The notes beneath the pieces were generated by a model. The model worked only from the letters and a program-made list of their open reading frames with translations. It ran no database searches and had not been told where the DNA came from. From Arenibacter arenosicollis (GTDB lineage Bacteria > Bacteroidota > Bacteroidia > Flavobacteriales > Flavobacteriaceae): a stretch of DNA of 64,000 nt. Below are positions 7,951 to 15,991 of this stretch, piece after piece. Within the stretch, counting starts at the first letter, position 1. Each line of letters opens with the position of its first letter. Both the position numbers and the translations under genes were made by a program. Where the stretch lies: NCBI RefSeq assembly GCF_014397245.1, contig NZ_JACLHY010000005.1:62001-126000 (forward strand), given 5' to 3'.

Positions 7951-9462
7951 ATGATAAAAACAATTATAAGAACCCTTCTGATCGCCACCCTAATTACCTC
8001 CTGCCAACCCGTGGTTCAGGACATCTATCTTGGACAAGGAATTATGGCTGGTGAAGCCTCTTCAACATCCGTCATCCTACAATCCAGATTAACGGTTTCC
8101 GACAGCTTGATAAACGGGGATTTACCCGGTAAAGAAGGTGTCGCCAGATTTGAAATTGATAAGGATGCTACTTTTGACAATCCCTTGTATTCTGACTTTG
8201 CAGAGGCTACATCAGAGAACGACTTTATTATTAAAAAGAAAATTGAAGGTCTGGAGCCAGGAAATAAATACTTCTATCGTCTCCAATTTGGAAAGGACAA
8301 GAATACGCTTTTTGAAAGTGAAATAGCAACTTTTAAAACTTTGCCCGGACCAAATAGCAGTGCAAAATTATCAATGGTTGTGGTAACGGGTATGAACCAC
8401 TATTTTTTCCATTTCGGAAAATATAAGGAAGGAACGGCCTATTCCGGAGAAGACAAGCTTCAAGGGTATCCGGCATTGCAGGCTATCCAAAACCTGAACC
8501 CGGATTATTTCATTGGAACAGGTGATAACGTTTACTTTGACCATCCACACAAGACTAACTTCGATAGAGCTGTTAAAGCTGGGAAGAATCCCCACCCTGG
8601 AGGGTATGAGGGCATGGGAGTGGTGGATGAAGCAGGGATGCGCAGGAAATACCATGAACAATTTGCCCAACCAAGGTTTCGGGAACTTTTTAGCAAGCTG
8701 GGAACCTACTGGGAAAAGGATGATCATGATTATAGATTCAACGATGCCGATCCCTATCAGGAGTTTCCTATATCCCATGAATTGGGGATCAAGAATTTTA
8801 AGGAGCAATTACCTGTGGTGGATCTAGAGGATATAAATGCCAAAACCTATCGTACCCATCGCATGAGCCAAGATCTTCAGCTTTGGTTTTTGGAAGGGAG
8901 GGACTATAGAAGTCCCAATGAAATGAAAGACGGACCCGAGAAAACGCTGTTGGGACCTGAGCAATTAGATTGGCTTAAGGAGACATTAATGGAGAGCGAT
9001 GCCAGTTTTAAGCTCATAATTTCACCAACGCCAATGGTGGGCCCAGATGATGCGTACAAAACAGATAATCATGTAAATCATGATGGTTTTAGGAATGAGG
9101 GAGAAGCAATTTTCCAGTGGTTGGCTGATAATGGTTTCCTCGATAAAAATCTTTATATCATCTGCGGCGACAGGCATTGGCAATACCACGCCATGCACCC
9201 GAGCGGGTTTGAGGAATTCTCAACAGGTTCCTTGGTAGATAACAATTCGCGCGCTGGGCGCTTGGCAGGAGATCCCGAATCGACCGATCCCGATAGTTTG
9301 ATTAAACAATTCTATATTCAAGGGGATAAAGAGTCCGCAAGTGGTGGGTTTTTGTCGGTTACAGTGCAAAGAAAGGATAGTATTCCAGTGGCCATCTTTC
9401 AACATTATGATGAAAAGGGAAATTTACTTTATGAGACAGAAAAACTGGCCGAAAATAATTGA
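7951..9462 (+). CDS. PhoD-like metallophosphatase/phosphodiesterase lipoprotein
   Basis: The lipoprotein signal is MIKTIIRTLLIATLITSC (Cys18). Residues 25-135 form a fibronectin-like PhoD N-terminal domain (LEPGNKYFYRLQFG). The metal-binding phosphoesterase follows: GTGDNVYFDH at 189-198, WEKDDHDYRFN at 254-264, ISPTPMVGPD near 357, and ICGDRHWQYH at 404-413. The family hydrolyses phosphomonoesters or diesters with Ca/Fe or related metals outside the cytoplasm. At 503 residues it has normal length. The next ORF touches its stop codon region, so the two are likely co-transcribed. Confidence 0.88.
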   Translation: MIKTIIRTLLIATLITSCQPVVQDIYLGQGIMAGEASSTSVILQSRLTVSDSLINGDLPGKEGVARFEIDKDATFDNPLYSDFAEATSENDFIIKKKIEGLEPGNKYFYRLQFGKDKNTLFESEIATFKTLPGPNSSAKLSMVVVTGMNHYFFHFGKYKEGTAYSGEDKLQGYPALQAIQNLNPDYFIGTGDNVYFDHPHKTNFDRAVKAGKNPHPGGYEGMGVVDEAGMRRKYHEQFAQPRFRELFSKLGTYWEKDDHDYRFNDADPYQEFPISHELGIKNFKEQLPVVDLEDINAKTYRTHRMSQDLQLWFLEGRDYRSPNEMKDGPEKTLLGPEQLDWLKETLMESDASFKLIISPTPMVGPDDAYKTDNHVNHDGFRNEGEAIFQWLADNGFLDKNLYIICGDRHWQYHAMHPSGFEEFSTGSLVDNNSRAGRLAGDPESTDPDSLIKQFYIQGDKESASGGFLSVTVQRKDSIPVAIFQHYDEKGNLLYETEKLAENN

Positions 9463-9512
9463 CAAGGAAGTTGGGATCAATTATGTGCGGGAAAGAAGCA
9501 ATAAAAAGGGAA

Positions 9513-10355
9513 ATGAGGAAGGTTCTAAAAATATTGGTCATTGCAATTGGCATATTCGGTTTTGGTGTAACCAAATCGGTCTCCCAGACCAAGGAGACGA
9601 AAATTGCTGAATTGTTCAGCGGGAGAACCTATGTGAGTATGCAAAAAGATACCCTGCACTATCGCTTGCTTATGCCTTTGGATTACGATCCCAATAAACA
9701 GTACCCCTTGGTAGTATGTCTGTCAGGAGGAGCTGGCAGGGGTACGGATAATATCCAGCAAATTGCAGGTTCCAGGGCAGCTCAAGTATTGTCCACTTTA
9801 GAAAATAGAAAAAAATATCCTGCTTTTATTTTTGTGCCCCAATGTCCACCTGGCGCTGATTGGGGGAGGTCTCTGGGAAAGATTGAAACGGAAAGCCTCA
9901 TTGCACGGGGAAGGTATAATCAACCCAATGTGGAAGCTTTAGTTCTTGAAACCATATCGGCCTTGGAAGAAGAATTTAATATAGATACTACTAGACGCTA
10001 TATTACCGGTCAGTCCATGGGTGGATTTGGAACCTGGCATTACATCCTAAGCCACCCTCAAATGTTTGCCGCAGCCATACCCATCTGTGGGGGCGGTAAT
10101 CCTGATCTTGCAAAAAATATTGCTGATGTTCCCCTATGGGTTTTTCATGGTGACAATGATAAAACCGTTCCTGTTGACTTTTCACGAAGAATGGTTGCCG
10201 CACTTAATAAGGCGGGCGGAAATCCAAAATATAATGAGTTTCCCGGGGTTGGCCACGGGAGCTGGCATCTGGCTTTTGATACCCCGGCATTGCTGGATTG
10301 GTTTTTTGCTCAGGTCAAGGAAGGCGCACATCAAGAAAATAGTATAAAATACTGA
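9513..10355 (+). CDS. Secreted serine esterase, dienelactone-hydrolase/PHB-depolymerase-like
   Basis: I take the ATG at 9513, which begins a Sec signal (MRKVLKILVIAIGIFGFGVTKSVSQ); an ATG at 9459 overlaps the previous stop but only adds a charged prefix. The 280-residue protein has Ser168 in GQSMGG, Asp214/Asp216 in HGDNDKTVP and His248 in GVGHGSWH, the alpha/beta-hydrolase triad. LVVCLSGGAGRG forms the oxyanion-side strand. It resembles predicted peptidases and carbohydrate esterases that often accompany polysaccharide enzymes; the ester cleaved is unknown. It is 50 bp downstream of the PhoD-like gene. Confidence 0.84.
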   Translation: MRKVLKILVIAIGIFGFGVTKSVSQTKETKIAELFSGRTYVSMQKDTLHYRLLMPLDYDPNKQYPLVVCLSGGAGRGTDNIQQIAGSRAAQVLSTLENRKKYPAFIFVPQCPPGADWGRSLGKIETESLIARGRYNQPNVEALVLETISALEEEFNIDTTRRYITGQSMGGFGTWHYILSHPQMFAAAIPICGGGNPDLAKNIADVPLWVFHGDNDKTVPVDFSRRMVAALNKAGGNPKYNEFPGVGHGSWHLAFDTPALLDWFFAQVKEGAHQENSIKY

Positions 10356-10470
10356 TATTGATTTTTTAGATCGGGTAAAGTGGGGAAGAAGGGAAGGGTT
10401 GACATAACTCTTGTTCAGAAAAATTAACAAGTATAAAATAATTCAAGTTAAATAAAGTGGAAATATAATT

Positions 10471-11727
10471 ATGATGAAACGTAAAGTAAAAACATTCAGC
10501 TTATTAGGTTTGCTTCTTATGGTTGCCTTGCAATGTTCAGATAGGAATTCAACCAAATCGAGTCCAGAAGTAAAACCCGAAAGCGCTCTCTTTGCCATAA
10601 ATGAAAGCCCGCAATTTATGGGAGATAGTACTCCGGGTGTTCGTAAAATAAAGGATATCGTAATTTATAAAGATTCTATGTTTTTCTCTACATTTCCATC
10701 CGTAATAACACGACCAGATGGTGAGATATTAGTGGCATTTCGCAGGGCACCAGATCGTAAAATATTCGAAGAGAGTAAAACAAATCACGTTGATCCCAAC
10801 AGTTATTTGGTATCGGTGCAATCAAGCGATAACGGAGAAACATGGACAAAGACCCCTAAATTGATTTATGCACATCCTTTTGGGGGTTCCCAAGACCCCT
10901 GTTTATTACAACTGAAGGACGGAACTCTTCTTTGTGCCAGTTATGGCTGGGCTTTTGTTAGGCCTGATGGCTTATCTAACTTAAAGGAGCCGAGTTTTAT
11001 TAACTCTGGAAATGCCGTTTTTTTAGGAGGCTATCTGGTTCGTTCCCATGATGGTGGAAAAACTTGGGGTGATGCCATATATCCTCCACATATAGCACCA
11101 GAAGTTTTAAATGATGCATTGGGCAATCCAGTGGCGGCATATAATAGAGGGGCCTTATACGAGGCAAATGATGGGAGGATTTTATGGATAGTAGCTGCGC
11201 ATGATACCCCTACCAAGACTTCCAATCATCTTATCACATCAAAGGATAAGGGGTTGACCTGGGATTATGTTTCCCCGGTAGCTGTTGATAGCAAAATTTC
11301 ATTTAACGAGGCATCAATAATTGAAACGCCTAAAGGCGATCTTGTGGGTTTTTTAAGAACAGCTCATTTTGAAGACCAAGCTGTTATTTCCCGTTCAACA
11401 GATGGCGGTAAAACTTTTAAATGGGAGTCAATGGGTTTCCAGGGACATCCTTTAAATGCTTTGCGATTAAAAGATAATAGAGTTTTACTTACCTACGGCT
11501 ACCGCCATGAACCATACGGTATTCGCGCCCGAATTCTAAATGCGGAATGTACAGATTTTGCAACAGCTCCTGAAATCGTACTTCGTACTGATGGTGGCAG
11601 TAGTGATATTGGTTATACCTGGGCAACCCAACTCCATGATGATAAAGTTTTGGTCATCTACTATTTCAATCAAGATAATGGAACCCGTTATATTGCAGGT
11701 ACTATTTTGAAAATTGATAATAAATAG
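10471..11727 (+). CDS. Sialidase-fold (Asp-box) lipoprotein
   Basis: The lipoprotein signal runs to Cys22 (LLMVALQC). Four Asp boxes are readable: SSDNGETW at 118-125, SHDGGKTW at 192-199, SKDKGLTW at 257-264 and STDGGKTF at 309-316, typical of an exo-sialidase-like propeller. Other conserved stretches are RPDGEILVAFRR and GGSQDPCLLQLKDGTLL. It is a different subfamily from the 5229 protein: no LamG domain, and surface-anchored instead of freely secreted. It closes the hydrolase row; the direct repeat B follows about 170 bp downstream. Confidence 0.86.
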   Translation: MMKRKVKTFSLLGLLLMVALQCSDRNSTKSSPEVKPESALFAINESPQFMGDSTPGVRKIKDIVIYKDSMFFSTFPSVITRPDGEILVAFRRAPDRKIFEESKTNHVDPNSYLVSVQSSDNGETWTKTPKLIYAHPFGGSQDPCLLQLKDGTLLCASYGWAFVRPDGLSNLKEPSFINSGNAVFLGGYLVRSHDGGKTWGDAIYPPHIAPEVLNDALGNPVAAYNRGALYEANDGRILWIVAAHDTPTKTSNHLITSKDKGLTWDYVSPVAVDSKISFNEASIIETPKGDLVGFLRTAHFEDQAVISRSTDGGKTFKWESMGFQGHPLNALRLKDNRVLLTYGYRHEPYGIRARILNAECTDFATAPEIVLRTDGGSSDIGYTWATQLHDDKVLVIYYFNQDNGTRYIAGTILKIDNK

Positions 11728-11895
11728 TATGTTTTTCTAGATAATCAGAGGTACAACGCTGGTTATAACAAGTGCCCAAATCATTAATTGTCAAAGGCAT
11801 TAATGGTTGAAGTGTGGTGTTTTTTTATTTTCTGTTCGCTAAAGTGTGTCATTTTACTTAAGGGCACTCCTAATCTTTTAAAGTGAAGGTAAATT

Positions 11896-12045
11896 CCCGA
11901 CCAACCAGGAAATACCACACAACGTTTATTAATGTACTTTATCGATTAAGCAAATAGAAAACCTAATATTTGCTAACTTAGAAGACTTATAACATACTCT
12001 TGGTTGTAGTACTCCCCCTCTTTACACCAGCGAAAATTTTATTGG
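11896..12045 (+). repeat. Direct repeat B flanking the hydrolase block
   Basis: This is the partner of 4991-5126, in the same orientation and about 6.9 kb away. The minus strand reads FYYSNKIFAGVKRG, then stops, so any coding content is decayed. The rest of the 11728-12088 gap shows nothing else I can support. Confidence 0.7.
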
Positions 12046-12088
12046 AATAATAAAATGCCAAACTGTTTTATGGTAATTTCCGGATAAC

Positions 12089-12430
12089 ATGGAATTAGCG
12101 TATAAGGAAAATAAACAAGTAATTGAATCTTTTTATGACAGTTTAGGACTGTCTTATGAATTTATAAAAGACAATAATTATTTGGAAAGTGCATTTGTTG
12201 AAATAAATAAAATCTGGATTGAAAATTTCAAAAACATTCACAAAGTAAAATATTTATTGATTGCAGAAGCACCTCTTTGGCGACACAATAGAAAATACAT
12301 TTATAACCCCAATGCAAATAATTCCCAGTTCTTTTTTAGGAGTGATTTGGAAACAATTCTCAACATTAAAATAAAGGACAAAGTGGAATTTATTGAGATA
12401 TGTAATGATATTGGACTACTAGTGGTATGA
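12089..12430 (+). pseudogene. Truncated hypothetical protein (113 codons)
   Basis: The ORF starts after an A/T-rich leader and encodes a soluble protein with KYLLIAEAPLW and FFFRSDLETIL. It ends abruptly in CNDIGLLVV followed by TGA. The compact, well-formed sequence up to Leu-Leu and the sudden switch to unrelated sequence suggest the 3' part was lost. A separate 22-codon tail in the +1 frame begins at 12423, seven bases before the stop. I do not recognise the family by name and cannot assign a function. It could also be a short intact gene. Confidence 0.5.
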
Positions 12431-12491
12431 AGTTCCAGCTAATAATGATCGCCCTTATTATGAAGAATGGTTAAGGAAAATGAAGAAATGA
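12423..12491 (+). pseudogene. C-terminal fragment of an unidentified gene
   Basis: The +1 frame reads WYEVPANNDRPYYEEWLRKM and ends in Lys-Lys and TGA. The composition looks like a genuine protein C-terminus, but it has no start and is preceded by a stop at 12420-12422 in its frame. It is probably the far side of a deletion that also truncated the ORF at 12089. Confidence 0.35.
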
Positions 12492-12608
12492 AATTAACAT
12501 TACACTAAGCATATAATAGCTAATACGAGTAAATTGAAAAACTATTTCAATGCCTCACACTACGCATTTGGTAAATGTAGCTTCCAGCACCGGACTAATT
12601 CAGTCATA

Positions 12609-13520
12609 TCATTCAAATCTTTCAAAAACCAGCTCCTTGTTCACCATCATACCTGCCGCCGTACCCATGGCCACGGCGTTTGCTACGGTGCGCAAGCGCG
12701 ACACATTATCGCCGCAGGCATATATTCCTTTAACATTGGTTTGTAAATAGGCGTCGGTTTTTAGGTAGCCTTCCTCGTTCAACTCGCAACCCATTGCCTC
12801 TGGAATGGTGCAATGTTGTTCAAAGGATGTTTTGGTATACATGGCGGTAACGGCAACTTTGGAACCATTTTTAAAGATGATGTTCTTCAGCAGCCCATTG
12901 TGGTGTTCCAAACGTGTAATTTCAGTTTCAACTATCTTAATGTTATGCGCTTCAAGTTGGGCAGTTTGTTCCCTGGTCAAGGTGGATCTGCCATTGGTAT
13001 AGATGGTTAACTGTTTGGTCCAATTGTAGATTAGTTTTCCAAATTCAAAGGCATAATCCCCATTGCCCAAAATACCGGTTACTTCATTTTATACCTCATA
13101 GCCATGGCAATAGGGGCAATGCAACACGGAGATGCCCCAACAATCCGAAAATCCGTCCATATTGGGCATGATATCCTTAATGCCCGTGGCGAAAATCAAT
13201 TTATCCCCGCTAAAGGTTTCACCAGGGGCTACTGTAATTTTAAAGGCATTGTTGGTGCCGGAGCCCTGTACTGCAAGTCCGTTAAAAAAATGAACCGTAG
13301 GGTAAGCCTGTACCTGCTGTTTGGCCACAGAAGCCATCTCGGCGGGGGTTTTGCCATCATTAGTAATGAAGTTGTGGGAATAGGGGGTTTGCCGGTTACA
13401 GGGGGTATTGCTATCAATGATCAGGACCCGTTTCAAGGCCCTTCCCAAAGCCATCCCTGCTGCAAGACCGGAATAGCTTCCTCCAATGATGATTGTATCA
13501 AAATGTTCTTCCTTTTTCAT
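12609..13520 (-). pseudogene. Thioredoxin-reductase-like FAD/NAD(P) oxidoreductase with an in-frame TAA
   Basis: One frame from 13520 to 12609 encodes a class II pyridine-nucleotide oxidoreductase. The N-terminal FAD site is IIIGGSYSGLAAG, the redox motif CPYC lies in LHCPYCHGYEV, the NAD(P) part starts GILGNGDYAFEFGKL, and the C-terminal FAD motif is IYACGDN. A single TAA at 13091-13089 interrupts it right after HGYEV, before NEVTGILG, where relatives carry a basic residue; one substitution from AAA would produce it. The start at 13520 (MKKEEHFD) is preferred over 13553, which overlaps the upstream gene. Either the gene is recently inactivated or the base is an error. Each half keeps only part of the fold. 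Confidence 0.8.
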
Positions 13521-13545
13521 GGTTTCTTGTTTTAAACATGGTGAT

Positions 13546-13764
13546 TTACTCATTCTTTCTTTGCATTTTCTTCATCAAGGTATCTATAAAAGGCACGCCT
13601 ACAAATACGATCCATGGCACCAATACAATGGTAAGTACCAAGGTTCTAAGGTAGAGGGGAAGGGTGGCCAGTTGGTTGCCAAAAAGAAAAATAAAGGCTG
13701 TGATGGAGGGATAAATGGCAATCCATATTTTTAAGGAAGCCAAGAGTTTTACTTTTGTTTTCAT
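13546..13764 (-). CDS. Small two-helix membrane protein
   Basis: The start at 13764 gives 72 residues, MKTKVKLLASLKIWIAIYPS onward; an upstream start at 13818 adds 18 residues of poor quality. Two hydrophobic segments (about 12-27 and 36-57) are separated by a short polar turn, and the tail is basic (MKKMQRKNE). It lies 25 bp before the flavoprotein and about 100 bp after the AraC gene, all on the minus strand, so it probably belonged to the same transcription unit. I do not recognise its family. Confidence 0.65.
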   Translation of the reverse strand: MKTKVKLLASLKIWIAIYPSITAFIFLFGNQLATLPLYLRTLVLTIVLVPWIVFVGVPFIDTLMKKMQRKNE

Positions 13765-13860
13765 GTTTATGTCGTTAATTTCACATTGAATTATTTTCTG
13801 ATGTAAAAGTAATTTCAACTGCGGAATCCATTATAGGACAAAACTGAACTTGGATGGTAC

Positions 13861-14720
13861 TTAATTAAAATTATGTCTGTAAGCATCGGGAGTATAGCCC
13901 GTGTGTTTTTTAAAAAATCGGATAAAATAGGAGACATCCTCATAGCCCAAATGATAGGCTATCTGGCTCACCTGGTTCACGGTGGCCAATAAATTTCTTT
14001 TGGCTTCCAGAATACTATATTCGTTTATGAGTTGTGAGGCATTTTTGTTTAACAATGCCTTGGTTATGGCATTGAGCTGATACACACTGAGGTGCAATAA
14101 GTCCGCATATTGGGAAACTTGCTTGTATTGGGTAATATTCCCTTCCAACAGTTCCAAAAATTTCTCAAGTTTCTCTTGCTGATAGGGGGTATGGTTATGG
14201 TCTGGATTGGTATCTTCCTGCAGCCTTAAAAGTTCAATGAATAAAATACTTAAATTGGCTCTTATGACCTCGTGATATTCTGCTTGCTTCCCATTATATT
14301 CCAATAAAATTGATGACAATATGGGGACCAACTTTTTAAATATGTCGGCATTTAATGGATAGTAGTTTTGGTTACCCACCTTACGTAGTAACTGTTTGGA
14401 GGAATCATTGTGGGAAAGGAAATATTCCGTTTTAAATTGTACCAAATAACCAGTACTTCCATGTTTAAGGGTTAGTTTGTGGACCTGCCCAGGCCTCAAT
14501 AAAAAAATGGAATTATGGTTAACTTCATAGGGTACGAAATCAATTTCATGTAGCCCTAAGCTTTTATGAGGATGAGCATTAAAAAAAAATCATGTCGGTG
14601 TAGCTCCTCCACCAACTCCTTTCCGTCCAGGATGGCTTCGAGACTTCTAATACTGAAACTGCCCACCAAAGTTGGCTCTTGATTGCTTTCTGGAAGTTGC
14701 CTTATGGGGATGTTTTGCAT
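13861..14720 (-). pseudogene. AraC-family regulator with a frameshift at an A8 run
   Basis: The C-terminal part (ORF from 14499) holds an AraC DNA-binding domain with both helix-turn-helix units (YADLLHLSVYQLNAITKALL and VSQIAYHLGYEDVSYFIRFF). The cupin-like sensor domain starts at 14720 (MQNIPIRQLPESNQEP) and reads to HRHDFF, where it hits TAA in the A8 run at 14581-14588. Removing one base restores LGLHEIDFVPYEV and LLRPGQVHKL in frame, so a single-base indel explains the break. It would have controlled the small membrane protein and flavoprotein downstream. A homopolymer sequencing error is the main alternative. Confidence 0.75.
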
Positions 14721-15115
14721 TTTATTTATATGTTGTTGGACAAGAGTTTAAATGACAGGGGGGAATGCAATTTGCCAATATAAATTTAAGAGAAAGTCTT
14801 TACATCTTTCTAAATTTTATGATAAATGGAAATAGCGTGATTTTTAAAAACCAGTCCTTTTGGAATGCCAGTCCTATGATCTTCGTTTCTCTTTTAACAA
14901 AAAATTAACTTGGCAGAAAAACACATCTAATATTGTTTCAATACGTTTGATGACGGGGCCTTGGAGCCCTTAAAAATGACAAAATTCCATCTTAAAATGA
15001 GCAATTTAACCAAAGTTGGGCATACATAGGTTGAAATTATACCTCAATGGCGGTGTCGCTCTTTTAAATTTTACTTTATGGAGGAAGTTTTGGTAAAAGG
15101 AAAATATGTTAAGCA
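14721..15115. other. Intergenic stretch between divergent genes
   Basis: About 395 bp separates the AraC gene from the TPR gene. I see no ORF, RNA fold or repeat that I can support; it must hold the two divergent promoters. Confidence 0.6.
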
Positions 15116-15154
15116 TTGGCAATGATTTTTAATAAGAAAGGGTATCTACATTTC

Positions 15155-15991
15155 ATGTTTAAAAGAACGCTACTCATATTGTTGTTTTTATTATTGTCCA
15201 TGCCAATGTTAGCCCATGGGGACTTAACCATACGGATAGCAGAAAAAACGATCGAAATATCCGAGGATCCAAACAATTTTGAACTGTACTACCAAAGAGG
15301 CTTGTTGTATCAACAGCATATGGAATTCGACTATGCCCTGGAAGATTACCTTAAATCCCAATTCTTGGGAAATACCAACAAAGCGTTACATTATCAAATT
15401 GCCGAGGTGCACTTTTTAACCGCAGCGTACACCGAGGCCCTACAAAGTATAGAATGGTATTTGGAATTGGACAGCAAGGACCTAAGCGCAAAAAAACTGC
15501 AGGCCCAAATACTGTTCCAGCTGCAATCCCATAAAAAATCCTTGGAGGGGTACCGTTATGTTATTCATAATATGAAGGACATTCGGCCCGAGGATGTATT
15601 GGAGTACTGCAACATCATACTTGCCGAAAACAACAAAAATTATAAGGGGGCTTTGGAGGCTGTGGAATATGGCCTGGACCAACTTGGCCCGCACACCATA
15701 TCGCTTCAACTTAAAAAATTGGACTATTTAAAAGATTCCGGTCAAACCGAAAAGGTCTTGGAACAATACAATTATTTTATCCTGGAATACAACAGAAACG
15801 AGTTCTGGTATTATAAAAAAGCGAAGTATTTAACGGAAATAAATAGACCACATGAGGCCTTTATATCCTTAAAACTGGCTTCGGTTGCCATTGAGCAATT
15901 GAATGCAAAGTTTAAAAATATGAGCCCCGTAATAGAATTAAAAGAACAAATAAAAAGCTTGGAAAGTTCCATTAACAACCAAAAATCATGA
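15155..15991 (+). CDS. Secreted TPR protein
   Basis: The start at 15155 gives a clean Sec signal (MFKRTLLILLFLLLSMPMLA followed by HG); an ATG at 15122 is possible. The 278-residue protein is a series of helix pairs of TPR type: NNFELYYQRGLLYQ, FDYALEDYLKSQFLG, ALHYQIAEVHFLTAAYTEAL, LSAKKLQAQILFQLQ. TPR proteins act as scaffolds; the partner is unknown. Its stop overlaps the start of the phosphatase gene by four bases (ATGA), so the two are translationally coupled and probably work together in the periplasm or at the surface. Confidence 0.85.
   Translation: MFKRTLLILLFLLLSMPMLAHGDLTIRIAEKTIEISEDPNNFELYYQRGLLYQQHMEFDYALEDYLKSQFLGNTNKALHYQIAEVHFLTAAYTEALQSIEWYLELDSKDLSAKKLQAQILFQLQSHKKSLEGYRYVIHNMKDIRPEDVLEYCNIILAENNKNYKGALEAVEYGLDQLGPHTISLQLKKLDYLKDSGQTEKVLEQYNYFILEYNRNEFWYYKKAKYLTEINRPHEAFISLKLASVAIEQLNAKFKNMSPVIELKEQIKSLESSINNQKS

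Noticed and set aside
12609-13091. Selenocysteine or other programmed recoding in the flavoprotein
   Set aside because: The codon is TAA, not TGA, no stem-loop is evident after it, and neighbouring genes are also damaged; simple mutation or error is more likely.
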